From the NCBI RefSeq assembly GCF_033958435.1, contig NC_134144.1:14440010-14504009 (forward strand): a stretch of DNA of 64,000 bases. Direction: 5' to 3'. Positions 1 to 12,459 of this stretch are shown in pieces. Each line of letters begins with the position of its first letter. Position 1 is the first letter of the stretch. Below the pieces are notes generated by a model. It saw nothing but the letters and a program-made list of their open reading frames with translations. It ran no database searches and was not told where the DNA came from. Source of the DNA: Carettochelys insculpta. Taxonomy: Eukaryota > Chordata > Testudines > Carettochelyidae. A program made the translations under genes and the position numbers.

Positions 1-2785
1 ACTGGAGACAGTCATGAGAGATATCTCCAAAGAAGACAAGGTTATTCTCTTGGGGGATTTCAATGCCAGGGTCAGAAGAGACATAGATATCTGGCAGATT
101 ACCATAGGGAAAAAAGGAGTTGGCAACAGCAACTCCAGTGGAGTGCTGCTCCTTACTAAATGTGCAGAAACATGAGCTTGTCATCATGAACACCCTCTTC
201 CGCCAGAAAAACAAATCTAAAACCTGATGGCAACATCCTCGATTGAAGCACTGGACTTCCTAGATGGTGTTGTCGTCTGTGCTCAGGATCGGCATGGTGT
301 CCTTCTCATACATGCAATGACTAGTGTTGGTGACTACTGGACTGATCACTGCCTTGTTCAATCCACAACGGCGATTAGGATTGTCACCGAATGAGTAGTC
401 AGAGGAAGGAGATCTGACAAAAGAGCAACATTCAAGGCTTGAAGGACTCCATCAGATGAAGTGACTTCCAGACAGTGCTATGAAGGAAGCTGCTGATAGT
501 ACACCTTGAAAATGTGGAAAGACACTGATGTTAACTGAAAAATGCCGTCACTGGAGCTTGTGGAGAAACCATTGGCTACCAGTACAGGAAGCATGGTTTG
601 ATGAGAATGATGTAAAAATTGAATGCCTGATCGGGGTAAAAAATAAAGCTTTTAGGGCCTGGCAAAATGATATCAATGGCACAACAGAGAGAGAAGTGCA
701 TGCCAAGGCCAAGGCAGAAGTCCAACATAAAATGAGGAGTCTGAAAAACCAGTGGTGGACTGAGAAGGTGCGAGAACTCCAGCAACTCACAGATATCAAT
801 GATACAAGAGGTTTCTTCAATGCTACCAAAGCTGGTTATGGACTGAGAAACCATGAAATCAATCCCCTGAGATCAAAGGATAGTACCGAACTCTTGAAAG
901 ACAATTGAGCCATTTCTGTAGGGCTGTAACGAGCTCTTGAACTGCCCCTCCACCATGGTCCTAGAATCCCTTGACCAAATAACTCAGCAGCTGTCTAGAG
1001 GCAATCTTGCAACACTTCTTACCCTGAGTGAGGTCCAAGATGCCATCAAATTGATGAAGTCCAACAAGGCAGCCAGACTTGATGGAATCCCTGCAAAAGT
1101 CTTCTAAGAAGGTGGGCCAGAGCTCCACAAACAAATCCACCTCCTGATTCTTAAGATCTGGAATAGGAAACAGATGCTGCAAGAGTTCAGAAACACACTG
1201 ACTGTCAGTCTCTTCAAGAAGGGAAAGCAGTTAGACTGTGGAAACTATTGTTGCATCTCCCTTCTGGCAACGACAGGGAAAATCTTAGCTCGAATTCTTG
1301 CAAACTGACTCCTGCCACTCTTAGAAGTTCTCCCAGAATCCCAGTGTGGCTTCTGGCCATTCCAAGGAATAGCGGACATAATCTTCACTGCCTGGTAACG
1401 GCAAGAAAAATGTCATGAACACAATCAAGCCTTACACATAAGTTTCATTGACCTGACCAAAGCATTTGACTCAGTCAATCATAGTACCCTGTGGACCATC
1501 CTCTCAAAGATTGACTGCCCCCAAAATGTCATTAGTATCTTGAGGCTGCTTCACAACATGACTGCCATAGTTTTGTGCAACAATGGATCCCAAAGCAACC
1601 CCTTTGAGGTCAAAACTGGAGTCAAACAAGGCTGTGTTATTGCCCCATCATTATTATGCATCTTCATCACTATGATCCTTCACCTCATTGATGGCAAGTT
1701 TCCAGATGGCATGAATGAACAGGAAGCTTTTCAATCAGAGGAGACTGAAGGCTAAAAGCAAGACCTCCATGACGTTGATCATGGAGCTCTAGTACGCAGA
1801 CAACAACATGGTTATTGCTCTTTCTCCCACAGTCCTTCAGACCACCTTATGCACAGAAGCTTATGAGAATCTCAGCCTTGCACTGAACATCAAAAAGACC
1901 AAGGTGCTCCACCAAACCTCGCCAATGGGACAATTTCATTTACCTTTTATTGAAGTCAACAGAGGGCTGCTGGAAAATGTGGATCACTTCCCATACCTTA
2001 GAAGTCATCTTTCCACTACAGTGGATATTGATGTGGAAATCCAGCATTGTCTGAGCTGTGCAAGCTCTGCTTTCACTCACCTGAGACAAAGGATTTTTAG
2101 AACCGGGACATATATTCTAAGACAAAGCTCCTGGTATACCATGCAGTGGTTGTTCCAACACTGCCGAACACATGTAAAACTTGGACAACATACGAGGGTC
2201 ATTTGAAGGCACTTGAACACTATCATCAACGCTGCCTCAGGAAAATCCTAAATATCTCTTGGGAGGATAGGCACATGGACACTAGTGTCCTGGAAAAGTC
2301 AAACCTGACCAGCATTGAAGCCATTATCATTCACCGACAACTTCGTTGGACTGGTCACATGGTTCAGATATCTGACCATCACCTTCCAAAACAGATTCGG
2401 TTTTCCAAGTTGGAGGAAGGACAGAGGAGCATTGGTGGCCAACAGAAGCGATAGAAGGACATGCTGAAGGCACACATGAAAAAGAGCAGCATCTGTGTCA
2501 ACACTTGGGAGAATCTTGCTTAAGACCCTCCCCAATGGAGAACAGTAATCTGTGAGGGGGTGGTGCAGTTTGAGAGGTAACAACCACAGTTCAAATGAGG
2601 AGAGGTGGAGAAGAGAAAAGATCAGCAAAAACTGCCCTGCATCCTTCCAACACCTACAAACACCTGCCCTTTCTGTGACAAGACCTGCATCTCCAGAATC
2701 AGGCTGATGAGCCCTTAATGAACTCACAAGTAGGAGGATGACATGAAGACGTCCTACTCATTATCATGTGACTGCCAAGAATTAC
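1..2785 (+). mobile_element. Decayed LINE: endonuclease, reverse transcriptase and C-terminal zinc-finger remnants
   Basis: A non-LTR retrotransposon body, cut by the left window edge. Reading across frames, positions 10-180 encode an AP-endonuclease-like stretch (KVILLGDFNARVRRD, then a GNSN segment). Positions 1441-1485 encode reverse-transcriptase motif A (SFIDLTKAFDSVN), and 1612-1665 the KTGVKQGCVIAPSLL block. The catalytic YADD box near 1792 reads YADNNM, after an in-frame stop. The thumb and C-terminal region (RCLRKILNISWEDR, RQLRWTGHM) spans 2230-2455, and a CPFC...C zinc-finger-like end lies near 2657-2710. Stops and frameshifts are frequent, so it is dead. The order matches the LINE at 46256-47147 and the two probably belong to related families. 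The clade is not assigned. Confidence 0.85.
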
Positions 2786-3279
2786 TAATTAGTGAAAGTA
2801 ACTGCACTTCCCAGCATAATTCATATAGTTGACAAGTTCAGGGGAGAAACACTTTTGGCTAGTTTCCATTTGGTGTCAGATAATCACCATATTGTAAGGA
2901 AAGCCTACAAACCCAGCCAGAGAAACAGACACTTAGAATAATTTGTGGATTCTTAGGCTGGTGTGGGTTTTTATTGGATATTTATAATAGATTCTGAAGA
3001 TATGAGAATTTCACTGGTTGAGTTCATAACTGGGATGTATCTGTGGAATGAGCAGAATAATGTAGCCTAGCAAATTAAATCAGAATTAACTATGCAGTTT
3101 TAGAAACGACAGCATCCAAATCATCCACTTTTCAGTGATGCTTCTAGTGTGGCTCTGGATTCCTCTTTGTCTTCAGATAGTTTGACTCTTTGGACAGCAA
3201 AGGAGCTAGATAGCTATCATCCTTCAGCAGCAGGAAGTTAAAACCTGAGAGATTAATCACTTTGTCATAAAACAAGAAT
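2786..3279. other. Intergenic, no feature recognised
   Basis: AT-rich non-coding DNA between the LINE remnant and a hAT-like element. I see no convincing coding, RNA or repeat structure in it. Its right part could be the unrecognised left end of the hAT-like element that ends at 3613. Confidence 0.4.
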
Positions 3280-3613
3280 GTCTGGCAGTGGCAGATTCTC
3301 TTGTTATTTAAGGCCCTTGTTAAAGGTGGGGCTGGTAGCAGGTTGGTTGATGCTTCCCATAGGACGACTTTCGTTTCCGTTTCTTATAACTTTGCCAACT
3401 GTTTGCTTACAATTTTAATTGTTGTGGCTGAGATTTTCTGTGCCAATTGCCTCTTCTTGAAAAATTTCAGACAAAACTGTTCAACCACTTTCAAGAACAG
3501 GGCTAGATAAAAATTGTTTTTGTGCCTGTAAAATTATTGAAATCTGTTGAGACTTTTTAGAGGATTTGAGGACTGGCCCTGGCCCTAAGGTAAATTAAGT
3601 TTGAGACCCTCTG
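3280..3613 (+). mobile_element. hAT-like non-autonomous element, left end uncertain
   Basis: The right end, read on the minus strand, begins CAGAGGGTCTCAAACTTAAT, a typical terminus of vertebrate hAT (Charlie-like) elements. The interior is AT-rich with no transposase frame. I could not find a clean left inverted repeat, so the start is approximate. Confidence 0.45.
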
Positions 3614-4095
3614 CTCTAGAGGCCCCATGCTTTGGAGCATGGGGATGTAATTTGGCAGGGTGAATGCAAGGGGGACTTTGAATCAGAGATGTACCTTTTT
3701 TCTCTTGGAAAAGCCACCCACGTTAAGCTAAAAAAAATTCCAAACATTTGAAAAAAAATCATAGGCCACATATGCTCAGTAGAGACTTGCTCAAGCTTAG
3801 CAACTAAGATCTCCAAAGATTCCAACCACACTTTGCATATTCCAGCCTGGGGAGGCAGGGGCTGAGCAGAATTTTGCCAGAAAATTCCACCTGTCCCATG
3901 CCATGCTGGAGTCAGGTCCAGATCCAGGTTCAGAACTGAGACCAGGAGTTGTCCCTCCTGTGCTCTCAATACTGACACGCAGTCAATGAGGGGGAATATG
4001 CTAGATCTGAAAGAAGAAAGGACACAAGCTAAACCTGAGGGTTGGGGGAACAGATATGTGATCACCAATTGGTTATTCCTCATTTTCTGGGTGCT
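3614..4095. other. Intergenic, no feature recognised
   Basis: The 155-codon open frame on the minus strand here shows no recognisable domain and has codon content like its surroundings. I treat it as chance. No repeat family is recognised. Confidence 0.4.
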
Positions 4096-4320
4096 TGATT
4101 TGAAACCTGGCCCGCCGACGTGGGGCAGTTGCAGTCGCTTGGAGAGTCCCCAGGGCGCCTGGCCAATACTACCACTACTGCAGGAGCAGAAGCAGCCAGA
4201 GCCCCAGGTCCTTTAAATTGCCACTGGAGTGCGGTGCAGCGCATCATGCTCTGGACAGTTTCGAGGGTTGAGGTTGCTCGTCTCATTCTGGTGCACTCTG
4301 GATGGCACTGAGGTTTGGCT
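4096..4320. repeat. GC-rich dispersed repeat, copy 1
   Basis: A GC-rich patch with wording such as 'gccccaggtcctttaaattgc' and gctgc/cagcag runs. Similar wording recurs at 10640-11000, 26195-26400 and 39057-39345 ('ccctaggcccctttgaattgc', 'gccctgggcccttttaaaat'). It looks like one dispersed family with many overlapping false open frames. The class is unknown and borders are approximate. Confidence 0.5.
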
Positions 4321-5043
4321 GCCTTCTGCCACACTCCTTCTGCCCATGTTCATGTCCTTCTTCCAGAGCGTGGAGCAGCCTCCCCACCCTTGCCCAGGAG
4401 CCCAGGAAGTCTGTCATCCTCCTTCCTTGAGACCCAGCAGTCTGATTTGCAGAATTGCTGCACACTCACTGCTGCTACTGAAATCAATGGAGCTTGTGCT
4501 TTGACCACTCCAAATTCTTATATACCGCAAGTACTCTGAAGAAACATGGGTTGTCTCAAATTGGGTATACAAACCCATGGACACTTCTTACCTTCATCTC
4601 TTTATACCTCAGCTTCCCATCTCGCTAATACCCCTTTTCTCACAGGGGTGGGAGGAAAATAAATTCATTAAATGTTTGTGGAGCACTCAGATACCATGGT
4701 AGTGAATGCCATAGAAAAAGCCCATGAGGGAATTAATAATTCTGTCCATAGAGCCAGGGTTTGATTAGAATGCAGTAAGCAAGCCCAGGGCCACACACTG
4801 CAGGAAAGGAAAAAATAAAACAGAATAGAGACTCGTTAAATGAGTACTGTTCAGTCTGTGCATGGTATGAGGGAAAGGTGTTATGGAAAAGAAGGAAAAA
4901 TAACCATGTAAGTAAAGACTGTATTATAATACCTACACACAAAAAGCCCAAAGAAAAATTGTCTGGGTAAACTTAATTCTAGGATTTTCTAATATTTGTT
5001 TATTTTCAAAAATTTAATTTATTTTTTTAACCTACTGTTTGTT
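4321..5043. other. Intergenic, no feature recognised
   Basis: Ordinary non-coding sequence that becomes AT-rich toward the CR1 end at 5044. The short overlapping frames on both strands at 4229-4540 are spill-over from the GC-rich repeat and are not genes. Confidence 0.4.
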
Positions 5044-5205
5044 AGAGGTTGGAAATGGATGACAGGAGAGGGATCACTTGATGATTACGTGTTCTGTTGA
5101 CTTCCTCTGGGGCATCTGGCATCTCTCCCTCTGGAACATCAGAAGACAGGATACTGAGCTAGATGGACCTTTGATCTGACACAGTATGGCCGTTCTTATG
5201 TTCAT
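5044..5205 (+). mobile_element. CR1 LINE 3' end
   Basis: Matches the well-known CR1 tail: 'gaggttggaaatggatgaca' at the start, 'gagctagatggacctttgat' near the end, then 'cagtatggccgttcttatgt'. This is 3' untranslated sequence only, strongly 5' truncated, with no coding part. Confidence 0.85.
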
Positions 5206-6399
5206 AATTTGGGTGGTAATTATAAGGTTATGTTATCTGTTATGGGGCTGGTAGGCCCCACAATGGCAGCAATGGAGTTAATGAAGCAGGGAGGCTCCAA
5301 GCTGGGGGTGAGAGGGCTAAGGAAGGGTTGTGGACCCTGCTGATTCACCCCACTACTCCTGCACCCAATATCAGACATGGAAAGGGACAACAAAAGGCAG
5401 AGACCTAGCCCAGTTCAGGGCTGACCAGAGCAAAGTGTAGAGATCTACATTTCTTTCAGGGAGCCTCCTAGTGGAAAGGATAACTGGGCCCAGGGAGGCC
5501 GGCCACACAACCCGTTTGCAGAAGGGCCATGACCTGCCAAAGACTTCTCAAGCAATCTTGAGTTTTAAGTTCACAGTTTGCCTTTGATTTCTCAGACTTC
5601 TATAGCCTGGAAGAGGTTGGACTCAAGCGTGCCCAGCCAGGGTGCTGAGGTTCAACTACACTGGGCCAGAGAGAGGTGTCAGGCAACCACTGAAGACCCA
5701 TATCTGGGGTAGCCATGCATCAGATGCAATAGAATGCTACAGGATCATTCTCCTGGATGCCTCTGAAAATAGTTGCAAATGTGAGGAATTGACTCACTGC
5801 TGGCATGGCTCCTTCATGACTGAGGTTGGGCAGAACAGCTCTCATCTCTGCCCCTGCCAACACCTGCTCTGGCTTTGCAGAGGTCTTTCTCCCAGCTCAG
5901 CCCTCTGGCCAGGTTCTTTATAATCTCTCCCGACACACCCCACAACTTTTGGGGTAACATACAATCCAACAAACGAAAGTCCAACATATAATTCCAAGAC
6001 CAGGTGTCCAACCTCTGGGCCCAGTTCTCCTTGTTCCCTTGCCTCAGCACTTCACAACCCTGCTATCTTCCCAAGCTTCACACCTGCCAAGATTCAACCT
6101 CCTTTCAGAGCAAAGGTTCCCAGGACTCCCCTTGCAGTCAGCCAACAAATCCCAAATGAAAATACAAACTTCATCAACTTTGGCTCTCCTCAATTCAAAC
6201 TGTCATTCCTCTTGAGATTCTACTTGGCACTGCTCTTCACTTAAACACCACCCTGGAGATCTCGATCCTGCACTTTTATCAGGGCTCATCACAGAGCTCT
6301 GTTCCAACCTTGTGGCTGCTCTTTCACTCTCCTGGCTTCTTGCTTCAGTTCACTCCTCAGTAGAGGATCCCAGGCCAAAATTTTCCCTGGGTTTCCTCT
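5206..6399. other. Intergenic, unclassified, possibly LTR-derived
   Basis: A somewhat GC-richer stretch. It starts near 'tgttatggggctggtaggcc' (5230), which could be the 5' end of an old LTR, but I find no matching 3' terminus, duplication or primer site. The frames at 5642-5923 and 5814-6050 have no recognisable domain. Confidence 0.3.
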
Positions 6400-6490
6400 T
6401 AGAATCACAGAATCCTAGGGCTGGAAAGGACCTCAGGAGGTCATCGAGTCCAGCCTCCTGCTTAAGGCCTCTTCAAACCTGCTATTCTGT
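6400..6490 (-). mobile_element. CR1 LINE 3' end fragment
   Basis: Reads 'agaatcacagaatcctaggg ctggaaaggacctcaggagg tcatcgagtcca', the reverse complement of the usual CR1 tail. Only the last 90 or so bases are present. Confidence 0.8.
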
Positions 6491-7286
6491 CTGTTCTCTA
6501 GCATCAAAAGAGAGACTTCAGAGTTTGTGCCCTCTCCATGGCCTGCTTCTTCTCTGGCTATCCTCCTTGTACAATAACTACCCAATGCCTTCCTGGGATA
6601 GGAGGTAGACCTCTTCTGAAGAAGACCTCACTGCCTGGCTTTCCTTGTTGTTTTTTTCCATTTTGGACTTCACTTTTAAGAAGACTCATTTACTACATAA
6701 ACCCAAGTAAAAATGAGGAGTTTTCTTCACTTTACATAGTAATGAAATGTCTTAGCTCTCGGTTGCCTTGAGATGTGGGTCACTGATTGAACAGACTGCT
6801 GCCAGCATGATGGTTGATATAATTGCTGGCACATCAGGAACTATGTTCCATAAATGTCTGACCTTGGGATCACATAGAGACATCCAGTTATAGGATAAAC
6901 CACGTGCTGTGTGTTTCAGAAAATATTAACATTCTTCAAGTAAACAGCAAAAAATAGGGTTGCCTGAGGGACTCTGGAACGGCTGGTTTGCTAATTTCAG
7001 CCAGTAATGTTGCTATCTGAAATGGGAAAATTGACATTCAAGACAAAATATTATACTACAGAATAACTCCAAAGTCTGCTTCAGTTATGGGCTGGCCTTT
7101 TCCCTGAAGCTGGAGCTACCTTTCTGAAATTATTCAAAATCGGAATGGACAAAATGCTTGCAAATGGAGAACAGAGACCATTCATTCATACACACACAGG
7201 AGAAAGACTGATTATGTGACCTAATATGTTTTTCCACCCTTCATATTTACCACATAATTCTCTGATCACACAAGAATCTGAATTAT
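6491..7286. other. Intergenic, no feature recognised
   Basis: Non-coding sequence. The frames at 6312-6608 and 6538-6771 show no domain and start inside or beside the CR1 fragment. Confidence 0.4.
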
Positions 7287-7416
7287 GATGTTGTATCCAG
7301 AACTAGACTGGACAAAGCATTAGCACATATCCTGATGGGAACAATCCTGCCCTGGCGGGTGAAATGGATTAGCTTACTTAAGAGGTCCTTTCCATTTCTG
7401 ATTTCTGTGATTCAAT
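7287..7416 (+). mobile_element. CR1 LINE 3' end fragment
   Basis: Contains 'actagactggacaaagcatt', 'gggaacaatcctgccctggc' and 'aagaggtcctttccatttct' followed by a 'gatttctgtgatt' tail, the standard CR1 3' untranslated order. It is heavily diverged and 5' truncated. Confidence 0.8.
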
Positions 7417-8189
7417 TCCAGTTACCTATGGGTTCCAAGGTGTAACTGCTTAAACTTGCAAGCAGTCTATTATATGTGGCTTTAAGAGAATAGAGGCTTC
7501 TGTTTCAGCCAGTTGAAACTTCGTTACACGAATCAGATGTTAATGTATAGAATATATCTGCCTCTTAAATGTCCCAAGAATCACGGGAGGTCACTCATTT
7601 TCATTGTAAATTCCCTACATTCCATACACAATTTGTTTCTCCTAACTCTTGATTAATATTATCTGTAGCAGAAATCACTCATGAAACTCTAACTAAATTA
7701 TGGAATGTGTTATTTATGCAAGCAGAATTAGTCCCACAATACTCATGTCTCCTGAATGAATTATACTTTTATGTCCTTGGTTATGTCTCATGTCCCATCC
7801 CCCACATGTGCCTTTAAAAGGGGTCAACAGATTCTCTGGACCCCTGGGAAAGGTAGAGGAGGCCAGTTCTGTGCTCCAGGAAGGCGTGGAGCCTCGGCTG
7901 GAAGGGGCAGAGCTTTGAAAGGAAGGGCAGAGCTGGCTGCAGCCACCCCTCAGTGCTGCCGAGGTCTCTGGCAATGATTCCAGGGCCTGGATCTCCAACT
8001 GCTGCAGAAGCAGTGGTTATCAGGAGCCCTTTAGAATCACCATGACCTCCCTAGGGCGTTTTCTCCCCTTGCCTTCCCTATTGGTGGGCCTGGGGCCTTG
8101 GCATAGGGAGGAGATTGTCAGAGCCCTGTGGATCCATTCTGGCTTTGAGGTGCTCACTTTGTTACCATATATGGAGATGTATGCAGATA
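7417..8189. other. Intergenic, no feature recognised
   Basis: Non-coding sequence. Frames near 7714-7998 on both strands overlap a GC-rich patch and resemble no known protein. Confidence 0.4.
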
Positions 8190-8380
8190 TACCTATCTGA
8201 TAGAGTTGGAAGGGACCTTTAGAGGTCATTGAGTCCAGTCTCCTGCATTCACAACAGTACTTATCACCATTCCTGACAGATTTTTTTTTCAATCTATTTG
8301 CCATAGATGGGCCCCTCAAGGATTGAACTCACAATCCTGGATTTAGCAGGCTCAAACCACTGAGCTATCCTTCCCCACAA
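8190..8380 (-). mobile_element. tRNA-derived SINE (Cry I-like)
   Basis: On the minus strand the head reads 'aaggatagctcagtggtttg' then 'attgtgagttcaatccttga ggggcccat', which carries Pol III A-box and B-box-like sequence. An A/T-rich linker and a CR1-like tail follow ('gactcaatgacctctaaagg tcccttccaactct'). This head-linker-tail order is that of the turtle SINE also seen at 39985, 40263 and 54612. Confidence 0.8.
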
Positions 8381-8539
8381 CTGGAATTGAGAAAGTCTCT
8401 CTCATCATCCTAGAAATGTGTTTTTCAACTGGGAAATGCTTTGAGACTTCAATGCAGAGGAAAAGTAGGAAACGGGCTTTCAAACCCCAAATTCTAGAAG
8501 TAGTTCAGGAAATATTTGAGACTGATGAATACCTTAGCT

Positions 8540-8908
8540 CAGTGATACTTAGACTAAGGCTTGTGAGCCACAAGTGGCTACTTAAAACTGTGCGTCATAA
8601 AAAGCCACAGGAGACATATTAAAATGCTGTGTGATTTAGTTATTGACCAATCAAGCTGCTTTTATAGTTGATAAAGTTGGTCAGCCATTTTGCTTTGAGA
8701 ATACTAGATACGTAAACTAAATATTTCCCCATTGTATGTATAAATATGAATATATAGTCTTATAGCAAATGAAAGAATGAATTCATGCTGTTGTGGCTCT
8801 TTTGGGTAATGTTGATTGCTAATTTGACTCCTGAACCACGAAGGTCTTTAACCCCTTGTCTGAACAACATCATTTTAGTAACAGGAGTGAAATTATTGAA
8901 AGACGCTG
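8540..8908 (+). mobile_element. hAT-like non-autonomous DNA element
   Basis: The left end CAGTGATACTTAGAC and the right end read on the minus strand (CAGCGTCTTTCAATAATT) both resemble the hAT terminus CAGTGTTTCTCAA. The interior 'cttgtgagccacaagtggct' and 'tgtggctcttttgggtaatg' are typical of this family. There is no transposase and no clear 8-bp duplication. Confidence 0.6.
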
Positions 8909-9745
8909 AGGTATAAACGTATTTTGATTCCTTCTTGCATCTGTACATCTCCTCTTTCCATGGAAGGAGTGAAGATGCAAGTTGCTGCCTCTGTCCTGCA
9001 AGGAGAAACCTGCAGTGTTCCATGAAAACAGATGGTATCCCAGTAAGGTTGTGGGGTCAGAGTGTGCTTTTCTCTTTGCAAAATCTTGGGTCTGTATTTA
9101 CCAACTGCAATTTGAAGTGGATATAACATTAATGTTGGTTGCTTTAAAAATGACATTTATCCACTGAGATTTACACCAGAGCTTTCTGGACTGAAAAATG
9201 ATGTGTGCTGTGATCTGTTTCCCCTGGACAAGTTTGAATCAAACATCTGTTAGTTTTCCTTTTTCAAATGCCCTGATGAAATCTGAACTGCCTGTATATT
9301 GTACATTCCTTTGCTAATTAAATTCCTGTAAGGTTGTCTCATGAATCAGATACTTTGTTGGGAAAGAACACAGACCATGCTTTGATGCAGCTGGAAAAAG
9401 GAAGACAGGTATGGAGCTGTTCATGCACTTGACAACTTCTGGCTCCAATGAGACTTTCAAAAATATTAAATTGCCCTTGTTGTTTACCTAAATGCTAATT
9501 TCTTTCCCCCTACCTTTTCTGTTATATGGAAAGTAAACTAAAGAAGAGATTTTTGCTGTTTATTCAACTCACCTGAAAGCTGAACTTAGGTGTCAGCTAC
9601 GAAGTAAAGAGTATTTTTGCAGCCTGCAGAGGGAACTATGTGGGGCATCAGCTCTGTTTTTCCATGTAGCTACATGTACTCATTAAAATAACATTATGGG
9701 ATGATCTCTGCATCTTCCCTGCAGTTATGCCTGCTTGAGCTACAG
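8909..9745. other. Intergenic, no feature recognised
   Basis: Non-coding. The short opposing frames at 8893-9167 are mutually exclusive and have no recognisable domain. Confidence 0.4.
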
Positions 9746-9882
9746 CTGTGGTTTTCAATCTGTGGTCTATAGAATATGGCGGTGCAGGGGAAGAGACTAT
9801 GGCTAAGATTTACAAATAGGTCCACGCCTCTATTTAAAAATTGTTAAGAGGCCTGCAAAGGAAGAAAGGTTGAAAACTCCTG
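9746..9882 (+). mobile_element. Short hAT-like MITE
   Basis: Imperfect terminal inverted repeats: CTGTGGTTTTCAATC on the left and, on the minus strand, CAGGAGTTTTCAACCTTTC on the right. It is about 137 bp with no coding capacity. A clean duplication is not visible. Confidence 0.6.
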
Positions 9883-10639
9883 TCAGAATCTCATAAGCTA
9901 AACAGAATCAGCCTGGAGTAGAGTTTTGTCTAATGAATCAGTATGTGGTAACATTCTTGCCTTTGAGACACTAATACATCAACATGGTATTAGGAGGTAC
10001 CTTCCATTGGGTAAAATTAAAAAAAAAAATCAAGATCCTAGAAGGCCCACCGGGGTCCAGGACAAATATGGTGTGTGTGATTACAATCTAGTTACATATC
10101 TCCCGCAGTTTCAGCTGGGGATGGTATTCTTCATTGCCTCTCTTCAGCAATGGAGCAGTTTTGGTTTGACTTTTCTGATACTTAGACCATTTTCTAATAT
10201 CTAACGCACGGGCAGTGGGTGAAGCTGTTGCATGGGGAGGCATGACTCCTCCGGGACCTCATAGCCATTCAGTGGCTGAGTCAGTAATAACATCTCTGTG
10301 CATTGGCTTTTTTTCTAAGGGGAGAGGTTATTAAACAGATGACATTTTAATGAACAATCCATACAACCCTTCCTTTTATTTCAGCATAGAAATTAGCAAG
10401 CAACTTCTCACCAATGCACTACTATTATATTTTGTAGAATTATTATGTTTACTTAAGATCTTAGGTCTGAGGATGTCCAGACACTTCTACCTCAGGGAGC
10501 ACAACAACTCCAGTGAACCAATTTGCAAAAGTCCACTTACATTCTAATTAAGTGCACTGCCTTTTATACCAGTTCTGGTGTTTTTTGGTGCTGTGCACTG
10601 CAGCATACAATTCTGGGGAAGAATTACACATGGACAGGC
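9883..10639. other. Intergenic, no feature recognised
   Basis: Non-coding, AT-rich. The 92-codon frame at 9926-10204 has no domain and ordinary intergenic composition. Confidence 0.4.
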
Positions 10640-11000
10640 TGGCCGATGGGGTGGGGTGGACAGAATAAAGGGGTGGAGGAGACAGTTGCCCTCAGGCGCA
10701 GTGTTTCAAAGGGGCCCAGAGCACTGACTGCCGCCGCCGCTACTTTGGCAGTAGAAGCAGTGGCTGGAGCCCTAGGCCCCTTTGAATTGCTGTCAGTGCT
10801 GATGTGCCACTGCAGGTGGCTATCAGAGAAGAGGGGGGCCCAGCACCACAGTATAGACAGTGCTGAGGATCAAATGCCCTAGGCCCCACCCCACCCCTTC
10901 CACTATTGGCCCTGTCCCTTTCAGGGCTTGGAGCCAGGCCCTGCTCCCACTTTGCCCCTGGGCCCGCAGTGGCTGTTGGTGCTGCTGCACATGGATTAAA
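10640..11000. repeat. GC-rich dispersed repeat, copy 2
   Basis: Longest copy of the GC-rich family. It contains 'gccgccgccgctac' and 'ccctaggcccctttgaattg', shared in gapped form with the patches at 4096, 26195 and 39057. The 119-codon frame at 10523-10882 runs into it and is not considered a gene. Confidence 0.5.
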
Positions 11001-12459
11001 CTGAGATCAATATTGGAGTCTCAGTATTTTGAAAATCAGGCAAGTGGCTAAATAGGGACCTAAGAACCTAAATTTAGACTTCTGTTTTTGAAAATGCTCT
11101 TTTTCACGTGTTTTTCAGTTTTAGCTGCAATGCACTGGTGATATGCCTTTATCTGCCTGCCTGTGACTTGGGAAGAGACTGCCCCCAACCCTCCTTGAAT
11201 CCATGCCCCTTTTTACCTTAAGTCTAAATCCCAGCAAGTCAGGATTGTGGAAGCTTAGAGAGGGTTGCATACTCTTACCCTGATTAAAAGAGCTCCTGTT
11301 TGAGTCTCAGTGTCTGGATTAAAGGGTTCCCTCAGTAACTCAGAATTTAAAATCTCAGACTGTGCTGCTTTTGAATTAGTCTCGAATACAACTTATATCA
11401 GCAAACATACCATTCTGAAGCCTATTTTAATACACAGTGCCCTGCAAGATTTGGATAAAGTTCTACTCCCACTAGTGGAAGATTGGAATAGCTACACTGA
11501 GTTCTAGAGTAACTCCATTGTTGTAACTCAGCCAAAACATAATCCGTGTCTTTCTACATCAAAAGCTGCATGACCTGCTGTCAGAAAAAGCAAAAATCAG
11601 CAAGTCGTTGAGTCTCAGCAGGTTCATGGAAATAATTCTGAATTCCTGTGCACGTCAGAGGGATCTGACTGTGAGAAGGGGTTGAGTTAAGCACAGATCT
11701 ATCCACTGGAGAAGGTCACCAGTCACCCAGTAGATAACCATAGGGGATAAATTCATCACTACTGTAGGCACAAGTAGTTTCATTGACTTTGATGAAGTTG
11801 CAGCCACATCTGCTAGCACTTGGTTTATTTGGTATGATCTTTGGGTCTAAGTGGTGATGCAATAGTCTAAGTGACCCCTTACTTAGCTAGATCCTGCTTG
11901 GGGATCTGTAGAAGCCAGTGCAGATGTAATGAACCAAGTGAGCACATCTCTTTATAGAGCAGGCAAGCCTCTGAGACATCCATAACCTCATACTGTAATG
12001 GAGATAAAGAGGTTATACATAGCCATATCTCCCATACACCATCATCCTACTTCTTCTAAGGATAGGGTGATGATAATGAGTCATTAAATTATGTTTTCCA
12101 TTCTGTGTTATATTGGGCTGAAAATGCATTCCCATAACAGGAACAAATATACACAGACACACAACTGCACAGAAAAGGCTTATTCCAAAGCCTACTGAAG
12201 TCAATGGAACAATTCGCTGGACATTGGATCAGTCCCTAAAAAGCCAAACTAGCCACTAACAGAGAACATGAACATTTCTTAAACACAGGTAAATCAATAT
12301 AAACAGAAAGTGACATGTTATTTTAGGATTTTTTTGGTTTTTGCACAATAAGGTCTTTGGTCGTATATTTGAAAAGGGATTTGAAAAGTCCATTGCGACA
12401 CACAGTGGATTATGTGTGCTGGAGGTCAGATGAGCATGCATGAGCCCAGTTTTCTTTCA
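11001..12459. other. Intergenic with faint repeat traces
   Basis: 'gaaaatcaggcaagtggcta' near 11032 resembles a dispersed sequence also seen near 28855 and 35230. 'ccaaagcctactgaagtcaa' at 12185 recurs nearly unchanged at 50018. No gene is seen. Confidence 0.4.

Noticed and set aside
3616..4083. 155-codon minus-strand frame
   Set aside because: No recognisable domain, no splice context, and composition like the non-coding flanks.
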